DNA of 17,427 nt from Symbiodinium natans (Eukaryota > Sar > Dinophyceae > Suessiales > Symbiodiniaceae): the NCBI GenBank assembly GCA_905221605.1, contig CAJNDS010002617.1, positions 182,501-199,927 of the forward strand. The letters run 5' to 3'. The position numbers and the translations under genes are program-made. The notes beneath the pieces are model-generated. The model saw only the letters and a program-made list of their open reading frames with translations, had not been told where the DNA came from and ran no database searches. Shown one piece after another: positions 1 to 8,012 of the stretch (its first letter is position 1; every line of letters starts with the position of its first letter).

Positions 1-3000
1 ATGCACAGTGACCTGAAATTTTGGGCCTAGCTGATTCGCACGCTGTCCTCCATGCTTCACCAGAGTATGTTGCTGAAGACCCTTAGCGCTGGAAAATTTC
101 CGATCGCACAGAGAGCACGGTACCTCCTGGTCTGCCTCGGTCAGGTCCAAATGCATGCTCTGAAGCTCCTGTTGCAGCGCAACAATCCTACCTCTAAGTC
201 CCAGATACCACTGTATGTTCTGATCCGGGTTGTACTTCTGACAGGCATCTAGTGCGTCTTGATAGTTTTTCATCTGGCTGATCAAAACTGCTTGAGGAGT
301 CTGAACCTTATATTGCTCGAACAGAGTCTTCGTGTCAATATGGCTGTAGTGCTGATGTTGCTTAAAGATGGATCTTAGCATCCGCGAGTATTTACTCTGA
401 AGCTTCTGAAGACCTGATGAGGTGATGCCAGTGGCCACAAGCCCATGCAAGAGTGAGGATTCCACATAGACCCTCCAGATCTCCAACTTCTTTGAAGCCT
501 CCAAGGCCTTAGTGGAGCACAGGATGTGTCGAAGTAGCTCAAACTTGCCTTGAGCTTGGGCGATCCTATAGTCAACAGTCTGGTCTTTGTAGGATCCATA
601 GCTGAGCTGCACCCCTAGATATGTTAGTTTGTGATGAATCGGAATCTTATGTCCTGAGGGAAGGACGATGTGCAACTGCTTCTCTTTGCGCATCGTGTGC
701 TTCTTGCGAAAGATGGACTGCTGAGTGCCCTGAACCATTAGCAAGGCTTTGGACTTCGTTGGATTGACTTCCAGCCCCACGTCCTCAAGAGACTGAAAGA
801 GAGCCTCTATTCTGAGCAGGACTTTCTGAAGTTCAGGAAAGCTCGAGAAGGTTTCCTGGAGCAGGAAATCGTCTGCAAAGACCGTTAGGATGTCCCTAGC
901 TTGCTTGCTATCTGGGCCCCATTTCTGCTCCATTCTGCTCATGACTAGAAGTGTCAGCGCAGACCACAATGCCGGGGCTAGCTTGCAACCTTGTTTGATT
1001 CCTGAAGAAGTGGGAACTTGAATCTCTAGTCCACTTGTGCCCATGTTGTAGGAGGTCTCACTGTGTAGTTGAACTACCAGTTCTTTCGTAACAGGGTCTG
1101 TTCCCAGGCGATCCAAGGCAGCTAGCAGCTCATGTCTATTAACAGAATCAAAAGCTTTGCTCAGATCAACCGAAATAGTAAGTGCCCCTGACAGCTGAGC
1201 CTGCCTGGCTCCGCGTTGGGACTTGTGCAGGTCCCTGCGATGCACTTGACGGAGCTGCTGCACGAAATCAAGGTGCTGACATGCTTTCGCGATGGCGTCC
1301 CGCACCCCCCTCTGCCTGATGTACGCAAATTGAGGCTGAAGCTGTGAGCTCGCCTGCAGTGCTGGTGCAATGCGAGTCTTCACTGCGCCTGCTAGCACTT
1401 TGCCTGGCACGCTGATGACTCCTATGGGCCTCAGGTTTTTCATGGCGGTGGCTGGCTTGCCCGGCTTGGGGATCCATGCAATTCGAGGGTCCTTTAGATA
1501 AGGGGAAATTTCAGATTGGGACACCTCAGAGTTGATTAGACCTGCTATGTGTTCGTGGGCTTCAGGACCTAGACTCTTCCAAGCTGATACTGGGGCTGAG
1601 GTGCTGGGGACTGCTTTCCCCACTGGCACTGTCTTGATTTGTGAGGATACCTGCAAGGCGGTGATCGCTGCTCTGGGCACAGCAGCTACTGAGTGCAAAG
1701 GAGAACTTTTGGAGAAGATTTGACTCGAGTATTCGCGCATAGTTTTTAGTGAGGCCTCCGTATCAAGCGGCTCACCTGCTTGATCCCTTAGGTTGACTCT
1801 CTGCACTGGGCGCCACGGAGCAAGTTTCCTGAGAGTATGAGCCAGTTTGTGGGATTGTTGCCTTTTATCTTCCTGGGCTTGTAGAAGCAACTGCTCTTGC
1901 TTCTCTAGCTTTCTTTGTTTTTGCTGTTTTTTGAAAGTCCGCGCCTCCTCCTTGATGTCCTCCACAAGCTTCTGGCATTCTGAATTATGCTCGGTTCCAG
2001 CCCTCTTGTGCGCCTGGATTTGCCGCACTTTCTTCCAGTATTCCTGATGAATAGGACCTGCTACTGGCTGAGACTTGCGTGGAGGAGGATAGTGCTCAGC
2101 TGATACACTAACCATCACTTCATCCAGTTCTTGCCAAGACGGTCTCACTTGCATTGTCCTCACCACTGCTTCCGTCAGACGATGTGAGTATGCCTGCCAG
2201 TTGTCATCTTTCCGCCGAAAGCTCGCATCCAGGGCTGTGGCATCAAACGGCCGTGGCTTGCTGGGTGTAGGACTGTAAGGAGGAATGAACAGAGTGGCTC
2301 GCACTGGAAAGTGTTTTGATCCATCTCTGTAGGCAGCCACAGGAAAGTTCTTATCCGAGTAGGCCTCCTTGGATCTCCTCCGAGCATCGTGCAGTCTGAC
2401 CAGCAAAAAATCGATCTGAGAGGAATATGTGCCATCACTGTTAGCATACGTACTGCGATGGCCAGAAGCCCATGTGTTCAGCGCAGTTAGTCCACAGGAT
2501 TTGCAGAGCGAGGGCAGTGTCTTCACATCCGCATTTGCAAACCGTACTCGATGAGGCACACTTGGTCCGATATGAGGACGTTCAGTCACCGCATGCGCAT
2601 TGAAATCCCCAGCCACAATCAAGAAGTCACGTTGTGGGACTCTCTGTATTCGATTTTCGAGCTGTGTCATCACGTCCTTTCTCCTGCCTCTGTTTTCCGT
2701 CTTCGAGAGCTTTGAATCCCAGACGTGCTGGTACAGGTTCAGGAGATGTATTCTGGATCTCTGCCACGGGATCATGACGTGCTGCAAATGCCCTGGAACA
2801 ATGGAAGTGCTGCGAATTTCTGAAAGAGGAGCCAGTGAGCTATGCACCAAGACAACCAGGCCAGCCTTGTGTCTGCTTGTTGAGCCACAGGTTAGGACTG
2901 ACCACGGGCCTGAGCTGTAGACCTGGTCCTGCTGCCAATGCGATTCCTGCAGGAAAACGATTTTGATGTTCTTGTACTCTGTTGTTGCCAAAAGGGCCAG

Positions 3001-3324
3001 AATCTCGTTCCAAACACGACTTGTAATTGAGCCTGCGTTCCAAGTAAGGACTTCCATGTCAAATTTGTGATGGATCTGTCTGTTCGGTTGAAAAGAACGC
3101 CTCTCCGCTTTCGCAGGAGACGCGAATTGTCCTTCATGAGCTCCTAGAGCCTGAGCTGTCAGAAGACGGCCTTTGTAAAGTGCTGCTCCCTTCGCCAGGG
3201 CAACTTTACAAGCTCTTTGGTAGCTTCGCTTGCCGGTTTTGTTCATGGTTAGCTGACTTCGCTGCGCATGCTGCTCAGCTTCATCGGGGGGCGCTACTTC
3301 CCGAAACCCTCGATTCTGATCCAT
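1..3324 (-). CDS. LINE-type retrotransposon polyprotein (EEP endonuclease + reverse transcriptase + C2H2 finger), partial at 3' end
   Basis: This protein would nick target DNA and copy its own RNA by target-primed reverse transcription. The frame has 1,108 codons, no stop, and leaves the window at base 1, so the C-terminus is missing. Numbering from the ATG at 3324: residues 28-60 are a basic stretch with RSYQRA and YKGR. The endonuclease domain spans about 92-345, with N96 (TWNAG), E127 (LQES), D240/N242 (GDFNAH), D305 (QIDFLLV) and H338 (SKHFPV). A charged, Lys/Gln-rich coiled-coil-like linker lies at about 420-500. The reverse transcriptase has WIPKPGKP (617), NLRPIGV (630), motif A VDLSKAFD (D720, D726), motif B GIKQGCKLAP (about 775), motif C FADD (D818, D819), motif D GLEVN (850) and YLG (902). 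A C2H2 finger uses C1070, C1073, H1086 and H1091. No RNase H or long terminal repeat is seen. The start is inferred: ATGs at 3396, 3246 and 3057 are alternatives, the last only just before the endonuclease. Domain calls are firm; the exact LINE clade is not determined. Confidence 0.93.
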   Translation of the reverse strand, partial: MDQNRGFREVAPPDEAEQHAQRSQLTMNKTGKRSYQRACKVALAKGAALYKGRLLTAQALGAHEGQFASPAKAERRSFQPNRQIHHKFDMEVLTWNAGSITSRVWNEILALLATTEYKNIKIVFLQESHWQQDQVYSSGPWSVLTCGSTSRHKAGLVVLVHSSLAPLSEIRSTSIVPGHLQHVMIPWQRSRIHLLNLYQHVWDSKLSKTENRGRRKDVMTQLENRIQRVPQRDFLIVAGDFNAHAVTERPHIGPSVPHRVRFANADVKTLPSLCKSCGLTALNTWASGHRSTYANSDGTYSSQIDFLLVRLHDARRRSKEAYSDKNFPVAAYRDGSKHFPVRATLFIPPYSPTPSKPRPFDATALDASFRRKDDNWQAYSHRLTEAVVRTMQVRPSWQELDEVMVSVSAEHYPPPRKSQPVAGPIHQEYWKKVRQIQAHKRAGTEHNSECQKLVEDIKEEARTFKKQQKQRKLEKQEQLLLQAQEDKRQQSHKLAHTLRKLAPWRPVQRVNLRDQAGEPLDTEASLKTMREYSSQIFSKSSPLHSVAAVPRAAITALQVSSQIKTVPVGKAVPSTSAPVSAWKSLGPEAHEHIAGLINSEVSQSEISPYLKDPRIAWIPKPGKPATAMKNLRPIGVISVPGKVLAGAVKTRIAPALQASSQLQPQFAYIRQRGVRDAIAKACQHLDFVQQLRQVHRRDLHKSQRGARQAQLSGALTISVDLSKAFDSVNRHELLAALDRLGTDPVTKELVVQLHSETSYNMGTSGLEIQVPTSSGIKQGCKLAPALWSALTLLVMSRMEQKWGPDSKQARDILTVFADDFLLQETFSSFPELQKVLLRIEALFQSLEDVGLEVNPTKSKALLMVQGTQQSIFRKKHTMRKEKQLHIVLPSGHKIPIHHKLTYLGVQLSYGSYKDQTVDYRIAQAQGKFELLRHILCSTKALEASKKLEIWRVYVESSLLHGLVATGITSSGLQKLQSKYSRMLRSIFKQHQHYSHIDTKTLFEQYKVQTPQAVLISQMKNYQDALDACQKYNPDQNIQWYLGLRGRIVALQQELQSMHLDLTEADQEVPCSLCDRKFSSAKGLQQHTLVKHGGQRANQLGPKFQVTVH

Positions 3325-3414
3325 GGCTGGACCCTGGGACTTGGGACCCAGGCACCCAAGAAAGCTCGCTACGGCTACGAGAAATAAAATCCTCATCTTG
3401 GGCCAGAATCTTAC

Positions 3415-3444
3415 AACAACAACAACAAGAAGAAGAACAACAAG

Positions 3445-3539
<95 letters not shown>

Positions 3540-3540
3540 C
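3415..3540. repeat. (AAC)n microsatellite
   Basis: A trinucleotide tract of 42 units. The first part is interrupted by AAG units (3427-3435, 3442-3444); from about 3445 to 3540 it is a pure AAC run. It sits just upstream of the LINE ORF (as TTG/GTT on the coding strand) and generates spurious poly-Gln, poly-Thr and poly-Leu reading frames. Confidence 0.97.
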
Positions 3541-3642
3541 GTGGAGGTGTTCATGTTCAGAAACACCGTGGAGGTGCATGGCCACACTGTGGAAGTGTGC
3601 ATGTACAGTTTTCACGTTCGCAAACACCGTGGAGGTGTTCAT
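3541..3642. repeat. Short direct repeats of GTGGAGGTG with hairpin potential
   Basis: GTGGAGGTG occurs at 3541, 3568 and 3629, with a variant GTGGAAGTG at 3589. Two copies are preceded by AAACACC. The copy at 3624-3639 reads AACACC-GTGGA-GGTGTT, a 6-bp stem with a 5-base loop. The copies directly abut the (AAC)n tract. No coding role is apparent. Confidence 0.7.
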
Positions 3643-3695
3643 GTGCATGATCGTCAGCACCTTACTCAGCCAATAGTTGAACATTAGACGTGCGG

Positions 3696-3725
3696 GCACG
3701 CGCGCGCGCGCGTGTGCGCGCGTGT
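3696..3725. repeat. Alternating purine-pyrimidine (CG/CA) tract
   Basis: Thirty bases alternate strictly between purine and pyrimidine, mostly CG with a few CA/TG steps. Such tracts can adopt Z-DNA under negative supercoiling; that role here is only a possibility. Confidence 0.85.
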
Positions 3726-3928
3726 CGAGTGCCATGTTATGGAGTTATGCCAGCATGCTTCGAAATCCTGCCGCCCGAAACCCTTTCCGGAGCCGCTGAT
3801 GCTGCTGATGCTCGCCCCCCGGGTCCCCAAAGAGAAACGAAGCCTCGATGATGCGCACCCTGGCCCCCAACAACAAACAACGGCGCGGGCGGGCATCTAT
3901 GGCGCCCTTTAAAGTCAGCTGAAAGAGC

Positions 3929-4290
3929 TATGGGACCAGGGTCCAGGGGCATGGGGTCATGGGACCATGGACCCTGAGGCCAAGAGCTACGGGACCATGG
4001 GGCCAGGAGCCATGGGTCCATGGGCCCTGGGTTCAGAGGAGCCATGGGCGGGGTGGGTGGAGCGGAATGGGACCACAGGGCCATGAGGGTCGAGGGGCAT
4101 GGGGCCAGGGGAGCCATGGGTGGGGTGTGCGGAGCGGGCGGAGCGGTTCAGAGTTCATTGGGGCCGTGCGGCCTGGAGGCGGGGCTGGCCCGACCGTCAT
4201 CCATGGGGCCAGGAGGGGGTCGAGGGGCATGGGGCCATACGAGATCGGGGCCATGGGGGTTGGGAGCCATGGGCGGGCTGGGCGGCGGGC
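3929..4290. repeat. Degenerate CCATGGG-rich minisatellite
   Basis: The motif CCATGGG and variants (GGGACCATGG, GGGGCATGGGGCCA, GAGCCATGGGCGG) recur many times at irregular spacing. A longer unit built from GGTCGAGGGGCATGGGGCCA appears at about 4088 and 4219. The tract opens several frames on both strands with Gly/Pro/Met/Trp-rich translations, which I treat as repeat artefacts. Confidence 0.75.
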
Positions 4291-4341
4291 GGGAGGGGGC
4301 TACAGCGACCTCTGTGTTTTCCAAGCTCTCAGCCGCATCCG

Positions 4342-4518
4342 AAACCCAAAACCAAACCCGCTGATGCTCATGATGCGCGCTCTTGTGGGGGTCCTTTGGG
4401 GTGGCCAATGCCACCCAAAAAACATCAACAACGCGTATTTGGCCAAAGTTGAAAAAGAGAGTCGATGATGCTCGCCGGGGTCGTTTTTGGGACCCCCCAT
4501 GGGGCACCCAAAAAATGC
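4342..4518. repeat. Two diverged copies of a hairpin-containing unit
   Basis: Two adjacent units each contain GATGCTC/GATGATGC-like sequence, then GGGGTC, then a palindrome ending in CCCAAAAAA. Palindrome 1 (4395-4419) has TTTGGG and TGGC pairing with GCCA and CCCAAA around a CAAT loop. Palindrome 2 (4484-4514) has TTTTTGGG pairing with CCCAAAAA and CCCC with GGGG. A third, weaker relative of the first part lies at 3795-3860. Function unknown; it may be a dispersed repeat. Confidence 0.55.
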
Positions 4519-4633
4519 GTCCAGGAGCCCAAATTCGGTGGGAAATAGCGCGTTTTTCGCGATAAAAATATTGTACCTGAAACATGATGCCCTTCGGGAG
4601 CCGCATTTGGAGCCGGATGTTGGGGAGCCAACC

Positions 4634-4745
4634 GGGTCAGCGGCTTAACCCCCCCCCGCGGTAGCTAAAGCTAGGGCTGGCGCCTAACGGCGTCGGACCA
4701 CGGGCGTGCCCGGATTTAAGAGCCTCCGGCTCAAGCCGCCGACCC
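4634..4745. repeat. 13-bp imperfect inverted repeat enclosing about 86 bp
   Basis: GGGTCAGCGGCTT at 4634-4646 is matched in reverse complement by AAGCCGCCGACCC at 4733-4745 with one mismatch. The interior holds smaller self-complementary pieces such as GAGCC-TCC-GGCTC. It could be a structured RNA, a small non-autonomous element or chance. No target-site duplication was recognised. Confidence 0.45.
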
Positions 4746-4831
4746 CGCTGGAGCATCGTTGAAAGGTTTAAACGCGCTCGTCAGCTCAAAGGATGCCAAA
4801 AGTTGATTTGCTTGAGCCTCTGTGAAACGTT

Positions 4832-5085
4832 GGGGGGGGGGGGGGGGTGGGGGTAGCACCAAGGACCCCAAAACAGTGAGCCTGAGCCAGCAGCTCCAGC
4901 AACCCAAGGCCAATAAGCGGAGAAGGGCTGGGGGGAGGGGGTGTTGCGTGCGAGGCAAAACGGGGTTGAAGCCAAGCCCCCATACACCTAGCCCAGCAAA
5001 CCGGAAGCGGGAAGGGGGGGTAGGGGGGGGGTAGGGGGTAGGGGGGGTAGGGGTGGGGTAGGGGGGCGGGGGCGGTAGGGGGTTT
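4832..5085. repeat. Poly-G and GGGTAGGG-type tracts
   Basis: A run of 16 G starts at 4832. From about 5008 to 5085 there are repeated G-blocks separated by TA or C (GGGGTAGGGG, GGGCGGGGGCGGTAGGG). Many blocks of three or more G make this strand a strong G-quadruplex candidate. The 4850-5007 interval between them has no recognised gene. Confidence 0.85.
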
Positions 5086-5177
5086 TTTTTCAAAGAATAA
5101 AAAACCCCTATGTCCTGTGCGAAACCGCCTCTGGTCCGTGAGTTTATTGGCCCTCCATGAAAAAGCTGCCCGGGTAC

Positions 5178-5197
5178 CCCCCCCTACCCCCCCCCCC
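5178..5197. repeat. Poly-C tract complementary to the upstream G tracts
   Basis: C8-TA-C10, the reverse complement of the G-TA-G blocks at 5008-5085, about 95 bp away. The pair could fold back as a long imperfect hairpin. Confidence 0.8.
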
Positions 5198-5276
5198 GCG
5201 TTTTGAAGGGGTAAGGAGGGAAAGAGGGAGGTTTTCACCTCCTTTTCCCATCCAATACGCCGCCAGGGTCGGCGGA

Positions 5277-5409
5277 CCCTAAACCCTAAACCCTAAACCC
5301 TAAACCCCAAACCCTAAACCCTAAACCCTAAACCCTAAACCCTAAACCCTAAACCCTAAACCCTAAACCCTAAACCCTAAACCCTAAACCCTAAACCCTA
5401 AACCCTAAA
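5277..5409 (-). repeat. Interstitial telomere repeat, (CCCTAAA)19
   Basis: Nineteen consecutive 7-base units with a single variant (CCCCAAA near 5305). This is the TTTAGGG telomere unit of plants and many alveolates including dinoflagellates, read on the C-rich strand. It lies inside the sequence, not at an end, and is the most homogeneous of the telomere-like tracts here. Confidence 0.97.
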
Positions 5410-5465
5410 CACCACCCATCTGGACGAGGCCGGGCAACAGAGCTCGATCTTCCAGGCAGACGAGG

Positions 5466-5548
5466 GTTTGGGTTTTTGGGTTTGGTTTTTTGGTTTTTGG
5501 TTTAGGGTTTTGGTTTAGGGTTTTAGGGTTTTAGGGTTTAGGGTGGGG
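5466..5548 (+). repeat. Degenerate TTTAGGG tract (opposite orientation)
   Basis: Units of TTTAGGG, TTTTAGGG, TTTGGG and TTTTGG. It lies about 56 bp after the (CCCTAAA)19 array and in inverted orientation. The unit length varies between 6 and 8, unlike the clean array on its left. Confidence 0.88.
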
Positions 5549-5588
5549 TCGAAGCATAAACCCTTTCAATTTGCGGATGTTTAGAGTG

Positions 5589-5640
5589 AAGGCCTTCCCA
5601 AACCTTAAACCTTAAACCCGAAACCCTAGACCTTAAATCC
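5589..5640 (-). repeat. Degenerate CCCTAAA tract
   Basis: AAACCTTAAACC, AAACCCGAAACCCTAG and ACCTTAAATCC show decayed CCCTAAA units. With the preceding TTTAGGG tract it forms a head-to-head arrangement. Confidence 0.7.
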
Positions 5641-5991
5641 AAAGAGTTCAAGGCTATCCCTGAACCCTGCACCTTGTGCTTCTTGTGCCCAAAGACAGAT
5701 GTGAGGCCTTTGGGAGCTTGACGGTGACGTTTCGCCTTAGCAGCATCAGGGACTTGCAGGAGATGCCGTAGCGTCGCTCGCAGGAACCAGGCAACCTCTT
5801 TCCGCCACAAAGCAACACCGCCCAGAAAACAGCGTCCCCCCCACCCTCAGAGCCAGGTTTCTGAACAAGTAGGTGCAAGTACTATTGCTTAAATCGTTTT
5901 CCTGCTGGCTGAAGGGATCCGCTCTGCCTCCGCAATTCTTCCCCTCGCCCCTGACACTCTTCCAGACTTGGCTGTCTTAGGCAGCTAGATT
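5641..5991. other. Unannotated spacer
   Basis: About 350 bases of ordinary composition between telomere-like tracts. Short open frames exist on the minus strand but have no recognisable domain. I see no supportable gene. Confidence 0.5.
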
Positions 5992-6022
5992 TTAGGGTTT
6001 CGGGTTTAGGGTTTGGGGTTTC
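5992..6022 (+). repeat. Short TTTAGGG-like tract
   Basis: TTTTAGGGTTTCGGGTTTAGGG followed by TTTGGGG: four to five degenerate units. No C-strand partner lies immediately to its left. Confidence 0.8.
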
Positions 6023-6396
6023 CATGGGCCTGGCTTGCCAGACCCCACGCCAACAACATTAACCACTCTGTGAACAGATGCCAGTGCGCCCACCAAAACA
6101 GATACCGCACCATTATGACCGTGAACGCATCGGATGTACAATTGCTGACCCACAGCATCAAAAGGCTTACTGCTGGGGAGCGAGGGCTGCATGCGCCTGA
6201 TTAAGCGTGGAAGCAGGCTCCCAACATGTTGTACAAAAAGAGCCCAATAGTTATACCTTAAACCACATGCTGGCATCCTGAGTAAAGTTCAAGGTCTTCT
6301 AAAGCCCTGACAATCTGCGGGGCCGCGTCCTTAAGTAAGGGGGCACTAGATCATTCTGGCATGACACCGCATCGAAGCCACGAAGCCTTCCCCGAA

Positions 6397-6599
6397 TCCT
6401 ACACTCCAACCCCCAAACCCCTAAACTCCCACACCCTAAACCCCCAAACCCCACCCTAGACCCTGAGCCCTAAACCCTGAGCACCCAAAGCCCGAAACCC
6501 GAAGCCTTAAACCCTAAACCCTAAACCCTAAACCGTAAACCCTAAACCCTAAACCCGAAACCCTAAACCCTAAGCCCTAAACCCTAAACCCTAAACCCT
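6397..6599 (-). repeat. Long CCCTAAA tract, decayed on the left and clean on the right
   Basis: The left half (6397-6505) carries variants such as CCCCTAAACTCC, CCCTGAG and CCCGAAG. The right half (6506-6599) is mostly perfect CCCTAAA with single-base changes. It is followed after about 105 bp by the inverted tract at 6707. Confidence 0.92.
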
Positions 6600-6706
6600 G
6601 AAGCAGGCAACTCCAGGTTGAGGACCGCTTGCTGATCGCCAGGTTCTCAGCAGCTGTTTGTGGAATTCTCATGTGCCTTCAAAGCCAGTTCTAACGGAGT
6701 CGGCAG

Positions 6707-6815
6707 TTTTAGGGGTTTTGGGTTTAGGGGTTTGGGGTTTAGGCGTTTGGGGGGTGAGTAGTTTTGTGTTTAGGGGAGGTTTAGGGCTTAGGGTTTGGGG
6801 TTTGGGGTTTGGGAT
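6707..6815 (+). repeat. Degenerate TTTAGGG tract
   Basis: Units of TTTAGGGG, TTTGGGG, TTTAGGG and TTTGGGGTT with irregular lengths and an interruption near 6755-6770. It is the right half of the second inverted pair. Confidence 0.88.
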
Positions 6816-7327
6816 GCAGAAACCTCAGGAGTAATCCAGGAGAGCTTGAGACCAAACCCCTGAATTTTGAATGCCCCTGAGCTTAAGGCAAACCCCGAGC
6901 CACCGCCAATGCTCTGAAGTCAAGCCGACCACACTTGCCACACTGTCGTCATGAGCTTCTCATGTATAGAGCTCATGAAAGAAAATGTGTTCTTTTGCTC
7001 TGACGTCTGAACTATGAACCTGTGAGCATGGGAAGTAGAGTGAGACATGAACTAGCCTCCAAAGCTTAATGTCAGTACATTTCCTTCGTTCTTGATAGAC
7101 CCTGGCGACCACAGCTTTTCAAATGTAAGAAGGCAGCAGATCGGGTTCCCCATTTTACCCCTGCACAAAAGCCATGAGTCATCAGGGGTCCATCCACTGT
7201 GGAAGGACAGTGGAAGGACGGGTCAGCAAGGTTCCACTCCTTTACAGTGCTGCGCGCGCGCATTTTCCTTTGCGCGTTTCATTGCACGACCGCGTTTCTT
7301 CAGAAACGGAATTGAAGAAGCCAGCTG
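6816..7327. other. Unannotated spacer up to assembly gap
   Basis: About 510 bases without a supportable gene. A GC alternating run (GCGCGCGCGC, about 7253-7262) lies near its end. Confidence 0.5.
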
Positions 7328-7427
7328 NNNNNNNNNNNNNNNNNNNNNNNNNNNNNNNNNNNNNNNNNNNNNNNNNNNNNNNNNNNNNNNNNNNNNNNNN
7401 NNNNNNNNNNNNNNNNNNNNNNNNNNN
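7328..7427. other. Assembly gap (100 N)
   Basis: Exactly 100 undetermined bases, the conventional length for a gap of unknown size. Reading frames that cross it should be disregarded. Confidence 0.99.
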
Positions 7428-7445
7428 CTACTACTACTACTACTA
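7428..7445. repeat. (CTA)6 microsatellite at the gap edge
   Basis: Six perfect CTA units directly right of the gap, suggesting that the gap itself covers a longer CTA microsatellite that broke the assembly. An AT-rich stretch follows to about 7490. Confidence 0.9.
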
Positions 7446-8012
7446 ATACTAACAATAAAAATATCTTTTGTTATTAGTCTAATTTTTCGTCTGATACCAC
7501 TTACCTCAACTTGGCATCGCACCTCGAGAGCCTCGATGCGGATCTTCAGATCTGCACGAGGAGCGCTTCTTCAAAGTGACAAGAACAGGTCGCCGCCGGC
7601 TCTAAACAGTAACACTACGGTAACACTTCTTAGATGAAGCGCTGTTTGTTGGGCAGCACAATCTCAGCACTACAACTAGAATTCTGCATTCTGCTGCTCT
7701 GCGGGTCCAAAACTCAGGCGTCGCCACAGCGCGAGTGAGGAAGAACAGCCGGATAAGCATAGGGTTTAGCTTTAGCTCCTGTGTTGCTTCAGCCACACAT
7801 GTGAGCCTGCACTGGCGCCGGCTCAGCAAAGAGGGACTAGGGAAGCGCTGTTCTCGTTGCGTTTACGCCAGAGACGCCGTCAGTGATGCACAACGACATG
7901 CAAAGACGCATGCCGGAGTGAAGAGAAGTATCAAGGGCCAGATGAAGCGAACTCGGAAGGGTACTGCGGTTCGTGACACGTCGTGGCCCCCCAGCCTGGA
8001 ATGTTGAACTTC
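7446..8012. other. Unannotated stretch, possibly 3' flank of the minus-strand gene
   Basis: Several overlapping short frames on both strands, none with a recognisable domain. It lies downstream of the last exon-like segment of the minus-strand series and may be its 3' untranslated region or intergenic DNA. Confidence 0.4.

Larger units (their letters stand above)
3325..3744 (-). other. Upstream open extension / 5' region of the LINE element
   Basis: The LINE reading frame remains open upstream of 3324 until a TAA at 3745-3747. It crosses the (AAC)n microsatellite, which reads as about 38 valines with four leucines. In-frame ATGs lie at 3396, 3579, 3642, 3648, 3684 and 3735. A start at 3396 would add a short hydrophobic leader beginning MRILFLVAVASF, which looks like a signal peptide but is probably chance. 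I regard this stretch as 5' untranslated or flanking DNA, because poly-valine would be an unusual protein segment and repeats of a 3-base unit cannot introduce frameshifts. Confidence 0.5.

Noticed and set aside
375-2447. Short frames on both strands within 1-3057
   Set aside because: They are shadows of the long minus-strand LINE frame.
3180-3676. Plus-strand frames with poly-Gln and poly-Thr and the minus poly-Leu frame
   Set aside because: They are translations of the (AAC)n microsatellite in other frames; their flanks show no domain and the minus LINE frame explains the locus.
3737-4606. Several Gly/Pro/Trp-rich frames on both strands
   Set aside because: They arise from the CCATGGG minisatellite and the duplicated hairpin unit, with equal openness on both strands.
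4716-4734. Possible relict of the dinoflagellate spliced leader (GGCTCAAG)
   Set aside because: Only the last eight bases match; the rest is better explained by a local GAGCC-TCC-GGCTC hairpin. A similar TGGCTCAAG near 17218 also lacks the upstream part.
5277-6815. CRISPR-like array
   Set aside because: The 7-base units are contiguous without spacers and match the telomere repeat; the genome is eukaryotic.
7092-7637. 181-codon plus-strand frame
   Set aside because: It is continuous only because it crosses the 100-N gap.
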